A stretch of 39,512 nucleotides of DNA from Propionibacteriaceae bacterium (GTDB lineage Bacteria > Actinomycetota > Actinomycetes > Propionibacteriales > Propionibacteriaceae), in the NCBI GenBank assembly GCA_027492545.1, contig JAPUEL010000086.1:1-39512 (forward strand), written 5' to 3'. The translations under genes and the position numbers were made by a program. Shown here in pieces: positions 1 through 12,065 of this stretch (position 1 is the stretch's first letter; the number at the start of each line of letters is the position of its first letter). The notes under the pieces are model-generated. The model saw nothing but the letters and a program-made list of their open reading frames with translations, did no database searches and was not told the origin of the DNA.

Positions 1-42
1 AGACATCAACCACGAAACCGTGACATCCACACCGGGGCAACT

Positions 43-210
43 CGACCAACCTTACCCACACACGACCAGTCCGTCAAATCGAACCGACAAACACCAGAAC
101 CTGGATGGGATGAAGAAACCTCTGTGACAAGGAGTCTTCCGGTTGAGCACCGCCGAAGCGGCCCGACCAACATTACCCACACCGCCTGTGCCTGTCAAAC
201 CGACAGAACC
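43..210. repeat. Imperfect direct repeat pair, 120 bp apart
   Basis: Two related segments lie at 43-90 and 163-210. Both begin CGACCAAC(C/A)TTACCCACAC and later share a GTCAAA...CCGACA block. The similarity is partial, with small gaps in the second half. The function is unknown; they may be remnants of a repeated element or binding sites. Confidence 0.45.
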
Positions 211-425
211 GCGACTGATCGCTGTTGAGTTGTTCCCACCCGCCACCATGGCCCGGGACCCTGAGCGGGCTCGAAGCGAGCGCACACTCATCCCGTTCAC
301 AGTGAGAGGATGGCGCCTCTGGTCCGTCCTAACCGTCCGGTGCACCAACAAGGCTTGATGAAGCTTACACAACCGTCGGGCAGGGCGCAAACCTGCTCGA
401 TGCGAGGGCCTCCCGCCTCACGTCG

Positions 426-437
426 TAGCCTTGGCCC
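426..437 (+). promoter_or_regulatory. -10 box for leaderless capA
   Basis: TAGCCT at 426-431 is followed by 6 nt and then the ATG at 438, with no Shine-Dalgarno sequence. This fits a leaderless transcript starting at the ATG. No clear -35 is seen. Confidence 0.5.
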
Positions 438-1670
438 ATGCTGAAGCGTGCGTTACCGCTGCCGTCGCTGGCGGCCCTGATCCTCCTCGCGGCGTGCGCC
501 CCCACCGGTCTGTCCCCGGCCGGTCCTGGGGCCGGCAGCGGGACGCCGACCGCCTCGCCCACGGCCTCGAGCACGGCGCCCGCGACGGAGGAACCATCCT
601 CCTCACCTTCGCCGTCGCTCAGCTCCTCCCCGCCGGCACCCCGACGCGAGGTGACCATCAACGTCAGCGGTGATCTCCTGTGGCACAACTCCCTGTGGAA
701 CAGTGCCGAGGTGGACGCCAAGACCACCGGTGAACCTCGCTTCGACTTCTTCCCGCAACTCGCGTCGCTTCAGGCCTACGTCTCTGCAGCCGATCTGGGG
801 ATCTGCCACTCGGAGGTCCCCTTCGCCGAGAAGGACGGGCCCTTCCGCAACTATCCCCTCTTCGCCGCGCCGCAGGAGATCGCTCCTGCCATCAAGGAGG
901 TGGGATGGGATCTGTGCACGACGGCCTCCAACCACACCATGGACGCCGGGTGGGAGGGGCTCGTGCGCACCATCGAGGTGCACCGCTCGGCCGGCATCCT
1001 GACCGCCGGGTCCTACGCCACAGAGGAACTGGCAGGTACTCCCGTCCTCTACACCACCGACTCGGGCGTCGACGTCGCCGTCATCAGCCAGACGTACGGA
1101 CTGAACGGCATCCCGAAGGCCAAGGGCAAGGAGTGGTCCGTGGAACTCCTCGACGCGGATCTTGCCGTCGCGCAGGCCCGCCTGGCGCGTGAAGCGGGAG
1201 CGGACATCGTCGCGGTGCACATCCACGCGGGCGACGAGTACTCGAGCACCATCAACGAGCAGCAGCGAGCGTACGCGGAGGCGGTCACGGCCTCGCCAGA
1301 CGTCGACTTCCTGTTCGGACAGCACGCCCACGTCGTGCAGCCGATCGACAGGGTAAACGGCAAGTGGGTCGTCTACGGCGCGGGCAATCTGATCGCGTCA
1401 AGCGGTCCGGCGCAACCACGCACCTACGACGGCTACCTTGCCCAGGTCACCTTCACGGAGCAGGCGGACGGCTCCTTCGTCGCCTCGGCGGCCGAGTACG
1501 CGCCCACGATGATCACCAAGCACTCAGGCTCCCGACCGGCTCGGGTCTACCTCATTCCCGACGAGGTGAAGGCGGGCAACCCTTTGGCGGACGAGATGCA
1601 GGCATCAGCCGCCCGGACGCGCACCACGGTCTACAGCCTGGGCGTCGAGGGACTGACCGAGCGGAGCTGA
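438..1670 (+). CDS. CapA family lipoprotein (poly-gamma-glutamate capsule synthesis-type metallophosphatase fold)
   Basis: A 410-residue secreted lipoprotein. It has a short positive N-terminus, a hydrophobic segment and a lipobox LAAC with Cys20 as the lipidated residue. A Ser/Thr/Pro-rich linker (about 25-68) leads to a CapA domain that begins near residue 72. Metal-site-type motifs are GDLLWH (78-83), ASNH (163-166), HIHAGDEY and GQHAHVVQ, followed by VVYGAGNLI. CapA-domain proteins have a calcineurin-like fold and are linked to poly-gamma-glutamate or cell-surface polymers, but most actinobacterial members have no assigned substrate. It stands alone, converging with tyrS with a single base between their stop codons. 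The family is certain; a capsule role is not, since no capB or capC is nearby. Confidence 0.85.
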   Translation: MLKRALPLPSLAALILLAACAPTGLSPAGPGAGSGTPTASPTASSTAPATEEPSSSPSPSLSSSPPAPRREVTINVSGDLLWHNSLWNSAEVDAKTTGEPRFDFFPQLASLQAYVSAADLGICHSEVPFAEKDGPFRNYPLFAAPQEIAPAIKEVGWDLCTTASNHTMDAGWEGLVRTIEVHRSAGILTAGSYATEELAGTPVLYTTDSGVDVAVISQTYGLNGIPKAKGKEWSVELLDADLAVAQARLAREAGADIVAVHIHAGDEYSSTINEQQRAYAEAVTASPDVDFLFGQHAHVVQPIDRVNGKWVVYGAGNLIASSGPAQPRTYDGYLAQVTFTEQADGSFVASAAEYAPTMITKHSGSRPARVYLIPDEVKAGNPLADEMQASAARTRTTVYSLGVEGLTERS

Positions 1671-1671
1671 C

Positions 1672-2925
1672 TCAGCGACGGTAGACGCCGCCCACCGTCC
1701 TGCGCCCGCGACGCAGGATCGCGAAGCGGCCATGCACCAGGCGATCGCCGACGAGCACGAGTTCCGGATCGTCGATCTTCACGTTGTTGAGGTAGGCGCC
1801 GCCCTCGGCGATGGCCCGCCTGGCCGCCCCCTTGGACTCGACGATCCCGGAGACGACCATGGCCTCCACGACCGTCAGGTCCTCCTCCACCGGCTGGCCC
1901 CCGACCTCCCGGAGCACGCCCTCCAGCGTCGACGGCGCGAGCCGCTCAAGCTCACCGCGGCCGAACAGCGCCGAGGCGGCCGCCACCGCGGCCTCCCGCT
2001 CGGCCACCCCGTGCACGAGATCGGTCACGTCGTCGGCGAGTGCGCGCTGCGCCTCACGCTTGAAGGGCGCATCGATCGTGGCCCGCTCGAGCTCCTCGAT
2101 CTCCTCCCGGGACCTGAAGGAGAACACCTTCAGGTAGTCGATGACCTTGGAATCCTCGGCATTGAGGAAGAACTGGTGGAACGCGTATGGGGAGGTGAGC
2201 GTCCCGTCGAGCCAGACGGTGCCGGACTCGGTCTTGCCGAACTTCGTTCCGTCCGCCTTCGTCAGGAGCGGGGTGGCCATGGCGTGCACCCGCCCCTGGT
2301 CGCTCCGTCGGATCAGTTCCACGCCGGCAGTCAGGTTGCCCCACTGGTCCGACCCGCCGGTCTGCAGCGTCACGCCGTGCCGCCGGTACAGCTCGCGGTA
2401 GTCCATCGACTGCAGGAGCACGTACGAGAACTCGGTGTAGGAGATCCCCGACTCAAGGCGCCGCGCCACGACGTCGCGGGCCAGCATCCGGTTCACGGGG
2501 AAGTGCTTCCCCACGTCGCGGAGGAAGTCGAGGACCGACATCTGGCTCGTCCAGTCGAAGTTGTTGACCATGGTGGCGGCGGCCGGGCCGTCGAACGCCA
2601 CGAATCTCCCGACCTGCTCACGGATTCGCTCGACCCAGCCCGCCACGACGTCCGTGGAGTTCATGACCCGCTCGCCTGACTCCTTCGGGTCCCCGATGAG
2701 GCCCGTCGCCCCGCCCACCAGCATGAAGGGCCGGTGGCCTGCGTCCTGCAGTCGCCGGGCGAGCAGGAGCTGAACCAGGTTGCCGGTGTGCACGCTCTGG
2801 GCCGTGGGGTCGAACCCCACGTAGAACTTCACGGACCCCTCGTCGAGGTGCGCGGCCAGCGCATCCGGGTCTGTCGAATGGGCGAGGAGCCCACGCCAGC
2901 GGAGGTCGTCGAGGAGTGCGTTCAC
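1672..2925 (-). CDS. tyrS: Tyrosyl-tRNA synthetase
   Basis: A class I aminoacyl-tRNA synthetase that charges tRNA-Tyr with tyrosine in the cytoplasm. From the GTG start at 2925 it has 417 residues. The HIGH-type motif is HTGN (46-49), the tyrosine-site motif QTGGSDQWGN (188-197), and the KMSKS-type loop KFGKT (228-232). A C-terminal S4 RNA-binding domain contains VESKGAARRAIAEGGAYLNNVKI. An upstream ATG at 2937 is in frame, but I prefer GTG 2925: TATGCT at 2933-2938 lies exactly 7 nt before it, and the protein then begins NALLDDLRWRGL as is usual for TyrRS. It follows argH and probably has its own promoter. Confidence 0.95.
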   Translation of the reverse strand: MNALLDDLRWRGLLAHSTDPDALAAHLDEGSVKFYVGFDPTAQSVHTGNLVQLLLARRLQDAGHRPFMLVGGATGLIGDPKESGERVMNSTDVVAGWVERIREQVGRFVAFDGPAAATMVNNFDWTSQMSVLDFLRDVGKHFPVNRMLARDVVARRLESGISYTEFSYVLLQSMDYRELYRRHGVTLQTGGSDQWGNLTAGVELIRRSDQGRVHAMATPLLTKADGTKFGKTESGTVWLDGTLTSPYAFHQFFLNAEDSKVIDYLKVFSFRSREEIEELERATIDAPFKREAQRALADDVTDLVHGVAEREAAVAAASALFGRGELERLAPSTLEGVLREVGGQPVEEDLTVVEAMVVSGIVESKGAARRAIAEGGAYLNNVKIDDPELVLVGDRLVHGRFAILRRGRRTVGGVYRR

Positions 2926-2938
2926 GCCGGTCAGCATA
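2926..2938 (-). promoter_or_regulatory. -10 box for leaderless tyrS
   Basis: On the minus strand TATGCT (2938-2933) is followed by 7 nt and the GTG at 2925. It lies in the short argH-tyrS gap and implies that tyrS can be transcribed independently of the arg genes. Confidence 0.55.
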
Positions 2939-2955
2939 GCCCTAGGCAGTGGCGG

Positions 2956-4850
<1,895 letters not shown>

Positions 4851-4858
<8 letters not shown>

Positions 4859-6023
4859 GCGGGTCCAGGAGCCCTGGGAGCGCCTCGAGGAACCCCTGCA
4901 GGTCCTGCGGCGTCGAGATCAGCGGCGGCGCGAGCCGGAGCACGCCCGGCCGCGGCGCATTGATGACGAAGCCTGCCTCCAGCGCGGCATCGGCCACCTC
5001 CGCGGCCACGGGCCTGGTCAACAGAACGCCCAGCAGCAGCCCACGGCCGCGCACGCCGTCGATCAGGGGATGGCCGAGGCCCCGCACGGCCCCGGCCAGC
5101 CAGGCGCCGACCGTGCGGGCGTTGTCGAGGACGCCCCCCTCCAGCGCATCGAGCACCGCGTTGCCCGCGGCCGCGGCGACGGGGTTTCCGCCGAAGGTGG
5201 TGCCGTGAAGGCCCGGCTGGAGCAGCGACGCGGCCCTCCCCGTGGCCAGGCAGGCTCCGATGGGGAAGCCATTGCCGAGGCCCTTGGCCAGCGTGATCAG
5301 ATCCGCCACGACGCCGTCGGCCCGATGCGCCAGGTACTCGCCACAGCGTCCGAGGCCCGTCTGCACCTCGTCGATCCACAAGAGGGCGCCGTTGTCCGTG
5401 GCGATGTCGCGCGCCGCCGCCAGGAAACCCTCCGGCGCGGGGACCACGCCGTTCTCCCCTTGAACGGTCTCGAGCACGATGGCGGCCGTCCGTTCATCCA
5501 CCGCAGCGCTCAAGGCCTCCACGTCGCCGAACGGCACGAACGTGACGTCGCCCGGGAGCGGTTCGAACGGCTCTCGGTATTTCGGGTTGTGGGTCAGCGC
5601 CAAGGCGCCCATGGTCCGGCCGTGGAAGGAGCCCTCCATCGCCACCAGCTTGGTCCGGCCGGTGAGCCGGGTGAGCTTGAAGGCCGCCTCGTTCGCCTCG
5701 GTGCCGGAGTTGGTGAAGAACACCCTGGTCTCCGGGTCGCCCGTGAACGCGGCCAGCCGCTCCGCGAGGCGGATCTGCTGCTCGCTGGCGAAGAAGTTGG
5801 ACACGTGGCCGAGCCGGCCCAGCTGCTCGGTGATCGCCGCCGTGACGGCTGGATGGTTGTGCCCCAGGGCGTTGACGGCGAGCCCGGACAGGAGGTCGGT
5901 GTAGCGACGACCGTCGGCGTCATGCAGATGCACGCCCTCGCCGCGTTCGAACACCCGCTTGGGCGCACCGAACGCGTTCATCATGACCGCGCCGTAGCGG
6001 GCGGTGAGCTCACTCTGGGTCAT
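4851..6023 (-). CDS. argD: Acetylornithine aminotransferase
   Basis: PLP-dependent class III aminotransferase that converts N-acetylglutamate semialdehyde to N-acetylornithine with glutamate as amino donor. It has 390 residues, the usual length. Visible features are [12 protein letters not shown] (105-116), SFHGRT (132-137), the cofactor aspartate in IDEVQTG (D218), and the Schiff-base lysine K247 in [12 protein letters not shown]. Its ATG overlaps the argB stop (ATGA) and its stop overlaps the argR start. argF commonly follows argD in actinobacterial arg clusters; here argR follows directly. Confidence 0.96.
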
Positions 6024-6928
6024 GCCTGCCCCTCCTCGTTGGTGACCATCGTGCCCACGCCCTCGTCGGTGAAGATCTCCAGCAGCAGGCAGTGCGGGAT
6101 CCTGCCGTCGATGACCGTGGCGGACGTCACACCGCCCTCGACGGCCCGGACGCAGGCCTCCATCTTCGGGATCATTCCAGCGTCGAGGCTCGGCAGCATG
6201 GCTCGGACCTCCTTCGTCGAGATCTGGGTGATGACCGACTCCTCGTCGGGGTAGTTGGCGTAGACGCCGGCGACGTTGGTGAGCATCACCAGCCGCTTAG
6301 CGCCGAGCGCAACCGCCAGGGCGGCCGCGGCGGTGTCGCCGTTGACGTTGTGGACCTGACCCTCCACGTCAGGCGCCACCGTGGCGACGACGGGGATCCT
6401 GCCCGCGTCGATGAGGTCGAGGATGGAGGCAGGGTCCACCGACTTGACGTCGCCCACCAGGCCGAGATCGATCTCCTCGTCGTCGACCACCAGGCCACGA
6501 CGCTTGGCCGTGAACAGCCCGCCGTCCTCACCGGACATGCCCACGGCGAACGCCCCGTGCTGATTGATGAGGTTCACCAGCTCTCGGCCGACCTGGCCGA
6601 CGAGCACCATCCGGACCACGTCCATGGCCTCGGGGGTCGTGACGCGCAGCCCGCCCCGGAACTCCGAGGCGATGTCCAGCCGCTTGAGCATCGACGAGAT
6701 CTGCGGTCCCCCACCGTGCACGACGACGGGCTTCACCCCCACGCGGCGGAGGAAGACGATGTCCTCGGCGAACGCACGCTTGAGCGAGTCGTCGGTCATG
6801 GCGTTGCCGCCGTACTTGATCACGACGGTCCGGCCGGCGTACTGCGCCAGCCAGGGCAGCGCCTCGATCAGCGTGCCCGCCTTGGCGATGAGCTCGGGCT
6901 GTTGCTGGACGCGGGTCTTGGTCATCAT
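6020..6928 (-). CDS. argB: Acetylglutamate kinase
   Basis: Phosphorylates N-acetylglutamate, the second committed step of arginine synthesis. The 302 residues form an amino acid kinase fold with the phosphate-binding motifs KYGGNAM (38-44) and HGGGPQ (71-76). About 25 residues forming a probable helix precede the fold; that N-terminal helix is characteristic of hexameric, arginine-inhibited NAG kinases, so feedback inhibition by arginine is a reasonable inference. There are two tandem ATG codons at the start (6928 and 6925), with AGGGGA just upstream. It sits 55 bp after argJ and shares 4 bp with argD. Confidence 0.96.
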   Translation of the reverse strand: MMTKTRVQQQPELIAKAGTLIEALPWLAQYAGRTVVIKYGGNAMTDDSLKRAFAEDIVFLRRVGVKPVVVHGGGPQISSMLKRLDIASEFRGGLRVTTPEAMDVVRMVLVGQVGRELVNLINQHGAFAVGMSGEDGGLFTAKRRGLVVDDEEIDLGLVGDVKSVDPASILDLIDAGRIPVVATVAPDVEGQVHNVNGDTAAAALAVALGAKRLVMLTNVAGVYANYPDEESVITQISTKEVRAMLPSLDAGMIPKMEACVRAVEGGVTSATVIDGRIPHCLLLEIFTDEGVGTMVTNEEGQA

Positions 6929-6983
6929 GGTTTCCCCTGGGAGTGCGGAGCGGGCGGGACGTGGGCGGAGGTTCGGCCAGGGC

Positions 6984-8174
6984 TCACGTCGAGTACTCCG
7001 CGTTCTCCTTCACGTAGTCGTAGGTGAGGTCGTTGGTCAGGATGGTGGCGGTGTCGCCGCCTGCGTGCAGATCGACGAGGACGCTCACCTGGCGCGGGCC
7101 GAGGTCCACCAGTGCGCGATCGTCTCCGATCTGGCCGCCCCGGCACACCATCACCCCGTTGAAGGACACGTCGAGCTGATCGGGGTCGAAGGCTGCGTCC
7201 GTGACGCCGATCGCGGACAGGACACGCCCCCAGTTGGGGTCCCCGCCGAAGATGGCGCACTTGAAGAGGTTGGATCTGGCGATCTCGCGACCGACCACCT
7301 CCGCGTCCCGCTCGGAGGCGGCGCCCACGACCTCGATGGCGATCTCGTGGGAGGCCCCCTCCGCATCGGCGATCAACTGCCGGGCAAGGTCCTGGCACAC
7401 CTCGGTCAGGGCATCCTGGAACGCCGCCGGGTCCGGCGCCTCGCCGGAGGCGCCGCTCGACATGAGGAGCACCGTGTCGTTGGTGGACATGCACCCGTCC
7501 GAGTCCGCGCGGTCGAAGCTCAGCCGGGTCGACTCGCGCAGCGCCGCCTGCAGGCTCTCCGCGGGGACAACGGCGTCTGTGGTGAGGACCACCAGCATCG
7601 TCGCCAGGCCGGGCGCGAGCATGCCCGCTCCCTTCGCCATCCCGCCGATCGCCCAGCCGCCGACCACCACGCCAGCCTCCTTCGGGACCGAATCGGTGGT
7701 CATGATGGCGGTGGCGGCCGCGGCCCCGCCGTCACCCGACAGGGCCGCGCACGCGGCGTCGACACCGTTGAGCAGGAGATCCATGGGCAGTCGCAGACCG
7801 ATGAGCCCGGTGGAGCACACGGCCACGTTGTCCGTGATCAAGCCCAGCCGGTCCGCCACCCTGGAGGCGGTGACGGCCGAGTCGGTGAACCCGTCCGGGC
7901 CCGTGCAGGCGTTGGCTCCGCCGGAGTTGAGGATCACTGCCTGCACCTGTCCGTCGGCGACGGCCTGCCGGGACCATTTCACCGGTGCCGCGTAGACCCG
8001 ATTGGAGGTGAACACCGCCGCCGCCGACATCCCGGGGCCGAGGTTGTGCACGACGGCCACGTCCGGCCTGCCGCTGGCCTTGAGCCCGGCGGTGACGCCG
8101 GAGGCGGCGAAGCCGCGCGGGAGCGTGACGCCCACGCCCGCCCCCATGATGGTCGGAGAGTGAGAATCTGACAT
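6984..8174 (-). CDS. argJ: Bifunctional ornithine acetyltransferase/N-acetylglutamate synthase
   Basis: Transfers the acetyl group from N-acetylornithine to glutamate, recycling acetate in the cyclic arginine pathway; many members also make N-acetylglutamate from acetyl-CoA. It has 396 residues. ArgJ is made as a precursor that cuts itself into alpha and beta chains; the cleavage motif is visible as APGLATML, with the predicted cut between Ala191 and the nucleophile Thr192. The NSGGANA motif is at 83-89. Its ATG follows GAAAGG, 12 bp after argC. Whether it is bifunctional cannot be read from sequence alone. Confidence 0.95.
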   Translation of the reverse strand: MSDSHSPTIMGAGVGVTLPRGFAASGVTAGLKASGRPDVAVVHNLGPGMSAAAVFTSNRVYAAPVKWSRQAVADGQVQAVILNSGGANACTGPDGFTDSAVTASRVADRLGLITDNVAVCSTGLIGLRLPMDLLLNGVDAACAALSGDGGAAAATAIMTTDSVPKEAGVVVGGWAIGGMAKGAGMLAPGLATMLVVLTTDAVVPAESLQAALRESTRLSFDRADSDGCMSTNDTVLLMSSGASGEAPDPAAFQDALTEVCQDLARQLIADAEGASHEIAIEVVGAASERDAEVVGREIARSNLFKCAIFGGDPNWGRVLSAIGVTDAAFDPDQLDVSFNGVMVCRGGQIGDDRALVDLGPRQVSVLVDLHAGGDTATILTNDLTYDYVKENAEYST

Positions 8175-8186
8175 TTTCGTTGCCTT

Positions 8187-9266
<1,080 letters not shown>

Positions 9267-9294
9267 CTACCCTGGGACCGTCACTCGAGGAGGC

Positions 9295-10194
9295 ATGGTG
9301 GGCGGTTTCGTGCGTTCGCTGCTGGCGCTGCTGCTCATGTCTGCGGGCGTCATCGCGGCGCTGGGCGGCGTCTTCGCGCAGTGGCTCGACACCACGGCGC
9401 ACACGCCCGAGCCCTTGCAGGCCATCGTCGGCCCGGTCGCGACCGATCCCCGGGTTCTGGGGGCCATCGTGGCCGAAGTCACCGCTGCCGTCGTCGAACA
9501 GCTCCCTCCCGCGCTGGATGGCATTCCAGGTGTACGGGACCAGGTCGAGGCCCTCGTGACCTTGTCGATGAACGAGATCGCGGCCAGCGAGGGCTTCGGC
9601 CAAGCCTGGGAGGAGAGCCTCAACCTCTCGCGCGCCGACTTCGTGGCCGAGCTGGAGCTCATGCAGTCCGGTGGGGACGCCCCCACGCTGTGGCTGAACC
9701 TCGCCCCCTTCGTCGAGCTGGGTGCGGCCCGGCTGGCCGAGATCTCGCCGGAGATCCTGCGCCCGTACGTGGCCCAGATCCCGATGCCCGAGGACGTACG
9801 CATCGCGCTCGGACGCCCCGATACCGTCCAGGCGGGCTACGCCGCCGACGCGCTCAGCCTGGCGAGCCACTGGGTCTGGTACTACGCCTCAGCTGCGACG
9901 CTGGCCGTCATCGGCCTCGCCGTCGGATCCCGGCGCGGACGGTGGGCGGCGTGGATCCTCGCCGTCGCGGGCGGTCTCGGCGGCCTGCTCCTCGCGCGGG
10001 GCCTCCTGACGGACCGGGCTGGCGCGGCCGGCGGAGACTCGCTCCCCGCGGTGGTGCTGGCAGCGCTCGTCGACGGCACCACGTCGTCCCTCCTGGACTG
10101 GACCGCACCGGCGGTCGCAGCGGCCTGGGCGCTCCTGGCCCTCGGGGCTGTGGGGCTCCTGATGGCCTGGGCCCGCCAGCCACCGCGCCGCTAA
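9295..10194 (+). CDS. Membrane protein with large extracytoplasmic domain, function unknown
   Basis: About 299 residues. An N-terminal membrane segment (about 6-27) is followed by some 170 residues of predicted extracytoplasmic sequence rich in Glu, Leu and Pro, then three membrane segments near the C-terminus (about 195-295). I do not recognise a named domain. GAGGAGG at 9286-9292 is very close to ATG 9295, so the GTG at 9298 (4 to 5 nt after the motif) is an equally good start. It diverges from argC and ends tail-to-tail with the MFS gene, their stop codons sharing CTAA at 10191-10194. High third-position GC supports it as a real gene. Confidence 0.75.
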   Translation: MVGGFVRSLLALLLMSAGVIAALGGVFAQWLDTTAHTPEPLQAIVGPVATDPRVLGAIVAEVTAAVVEQLPPALDGIPGVRDQVEALVTLSMNEIAASEGFGQAWEESLNLSRADFVAELELMQSGGDAPTLWLNLAPFVELGAARLAEISPEILRPYVAQIPMPEDVRIALGRPDTVQAGYAADALSLASHWVWYYASAATLAVIGLAVGSRRGRWAAWILAVAGGLGGLLLARGLLTDRAGAAGGDSLPAVVLAALVDGTTSSLLDWTAPAVAAAWALLALGAVGLLMAWARQPPRR

Positions 10195-11506
10195 CCGGCG
10201 GCGGGTCGCGCGCTTCGAGGAGTAGATCCGGCTGACGGCCCCGGCGTCACCTGCGGGATCAACCGCCACGCCCAGGCAGCGCCGGCCCAGCAGAGCGCAC
10301 CGACGACAGCCCCTGCCATGGTGATGGGCCACGCCAGTGTCACCACCGCGACCAGCCCGGGCGCCAACAGCCGTCCGGCGCCGTTGATCGTGTTCCACCG
10401 CGCCAGGTGACGCGTGCGGTGCTCCTCCGGCGAGAGGTCGATCCCCAGCGTCATCACGATGCCCGCGCCGAATCCGTTCCCGAAGGCCACGAGCGAGGCG
10501 GCGGCCACGAGCGCCCAGAAGGCGGCGGTGCGCGACGCATCGGCGAGGGTCGCCGTCAGCCCGGCGAGGAGGAGATACCCGGCGCCGGAGAACACGAGGC
10601 ACGGGACGAGGACCGCCGTGCGGCCGTACCGGTCCATCAGCGTCCCCGCCGGCACGAACATCGCGATCTCGACCACCGCCGCGACGGCGAACACCAGGGA
10701 GATCTCCTCCCCGCGGAGCCCGAGCAGCGCCCCGAGCAGGGGAAGGATGAGGGGTCTGCAGATCCGCGACATCGTCAGCGGGACGGTCGCCAGCCCCGCG
10801 AGGACCATGGTGACTCCCGCCGTCCTGTCCGGGGCGTGGGGCGACGGTGCGACGGGCAGCCGGCCCGACGCCTGGCGGACGGTGGGACGCCGGCCGGTCT
10901 GATCTCCCGGGAGCATCGTGACCGCGACCAGGAGGGTGGCCAGCGCCATCGCGGCAGCGTCGACTCCGATGACCCAGCCTTCGTGACCGATGGCGATGAT
11001 GCCCGCGCCGAGCAACGGGCCGATCACCAGCCCGATGCGCATCATGCCCCCGAAGGTGCTCATGCCGCGTGCGCGCAGTTCCGGCGGCAGCGTCTTCCCA
11101 GGTAGGCCTGCCGACCGATGATCCACACCTCATGGGAGAGCGAGGAGATCACAAGTGCGACGACGAACCCCACCTGATGCCAGGGCGTGGCTCCGGCTAT
11201 CCTGGCGTGTTCGACCAGCAGAAGCGCACCGATCTGGGTCAGCGTGACGGCGACCCCCGTCGCGATCATGGCGCGACGCTCCCCCACCACGGTCATCAGG
11301 GTGCCCAGGGGGATGGGGCCGAGCACGCCCACAACGCCCGTGATCATCGCGAGCGTGGCGGCCCCAGGGACGGAGAATCCCAGCGCCAGCGCGATGAGAG
11401 GGATCACCGGCAGCGTCGCGGCCATGCCGATGGCCTGGGCCAACGTCGGCGCATAGACCGGCCAGACGAGGGAGCGCATGACAGCGCCCGCGCTCGGTTC
11501 GCTCAT
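10191..11506 (-). pseudogene. MFS transporter, frameshifted
   Basis: A multi-pass major facilitator transporter read in two frames. The N-terminal part starts at ATG 11506 (MSEPSAGAVMRSLVWPVYAP) and runs to HEVWIIGRQAYLG. The protein then continues in another frame as KTLPPELRARGMSTFGG to the end at 10191. The break is near 11095-11103, where the minus strand reads CTGGGAAGACG; one extra base would restore a protein of about 438 residues. The total length of 1316 nt, one short of a multiple of three, agrees. It is either a true mutation or a sequencing error. Its ATG overlaps the TetR stop by 4 bp, so it is probably a drug efflux pump under that regulator. Confidence 0.8.
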
Positions 11507-12060
11507 CCGCGACGCGCACCCCCCACGCCCGCCGTGAAGAGCGCCAAGCCCCAGGCGAAGTCCCTCTCGTGGGCCGCGGCGTCGAAATGCGGCACAACGC
11601 CCAGCTGGTGCATCTGTGCCTGCGTCTGCTCCTCGAGGACGTGGCCCAGAACGAAGTGCAGGAGCGCGGCCATGGTCGCGGCCGGCTCGGGGGTGCCGTC
11701 CTCCTCCAACCACTCACGCCCCAGGGCGCACGGATCGACCGCACCCAGCCCGAGTGCGTGGGTTGACGCGACGAGCTCCGCGGCATCGCGGTGTGCCAGC
11801 AGCCGCCGCCGCAGGCCGGCCGACCACTCGACCAACCAGTCCTCGATCGGCGAGGAGGGCTCTGGGCTCGCGGGTGGGCCTGCGAGGATCTCATCGGCCA
11901 GCGCGGCCAGCAGCGACTGCTTGTTCGGGACGTGGTAGTAGAGCGCCCCCGCCTGTACCCCGAGGGCATCGGCCACCCGTCGCATGGAGAGATCACCCAA
12001 CCCGTACTCGTCCAGGATCCGGAGCCCGGCCTCGACGATGGACCCCCGCGTCAGCGCCAC
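11503..12060 (-). CDS. TetR family transcriptional regulator
   Basis: A 185-residue repressor-type protein. I chose the GTG at 12060 (ALTRGSIVEAGLRILDEYG) because the longer frame to 12282 runs through the preceding acetyltransferase gene. The helix-turn-helix covers LSMRRVADALGVQAGALYYHVPNK cut as residues 24-47, typical of TetR proteins. The C-terminal ligand-binding part resembles the TetR_C type found in tetracycline or multidrug regulators. It lies 5 bp after the GNAT gene and overlaps the MFS transporter by 4 bp (ATGA), so it most likely controls this small operon. The ligand is unknown. Confidence 0.88.
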   Translation of the reverse strand: MALTRGSIVEAGLRILDEYGLGDLSMRRVADALGVQAGALYYHVPNKQSLLAALADEILAGPPASPEPSSPIEDWLVEWSAGLRRRLLAHRDAAELVASTHALGLGAVDPCALGREWLEEDGTPEPAATMAALLHFVLGHVLEEQTQAQMHQLGVVPHFDAAAHERDFAWGLALFTAGVGGARRG

Positions 12061-12065
12061 GGGCC

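Larger units (their letters stand above)
1..437. other. Leading region without a convincing gene
   Basis: No open frame here has recognisable protein content. The base composition looks lower in GC than the genes that follow, and the stretch contains an imperfect repeat pair. It could be the decayed end of a mobile element or an intergenic region, but no transposase motif or terminal inverted repeat is visible. The only regulatory signal I can support is the capA -10 box at its right edge. Confidence 0.5.

Noticed and set aside
143..358. 71-codon frame with TTG start behind AAGGAG
   Set aside because: The spacing is right, but the protein has no recognisable features and codon use is poor. 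It lies in a repeat-containing region, so I do not call a gene.
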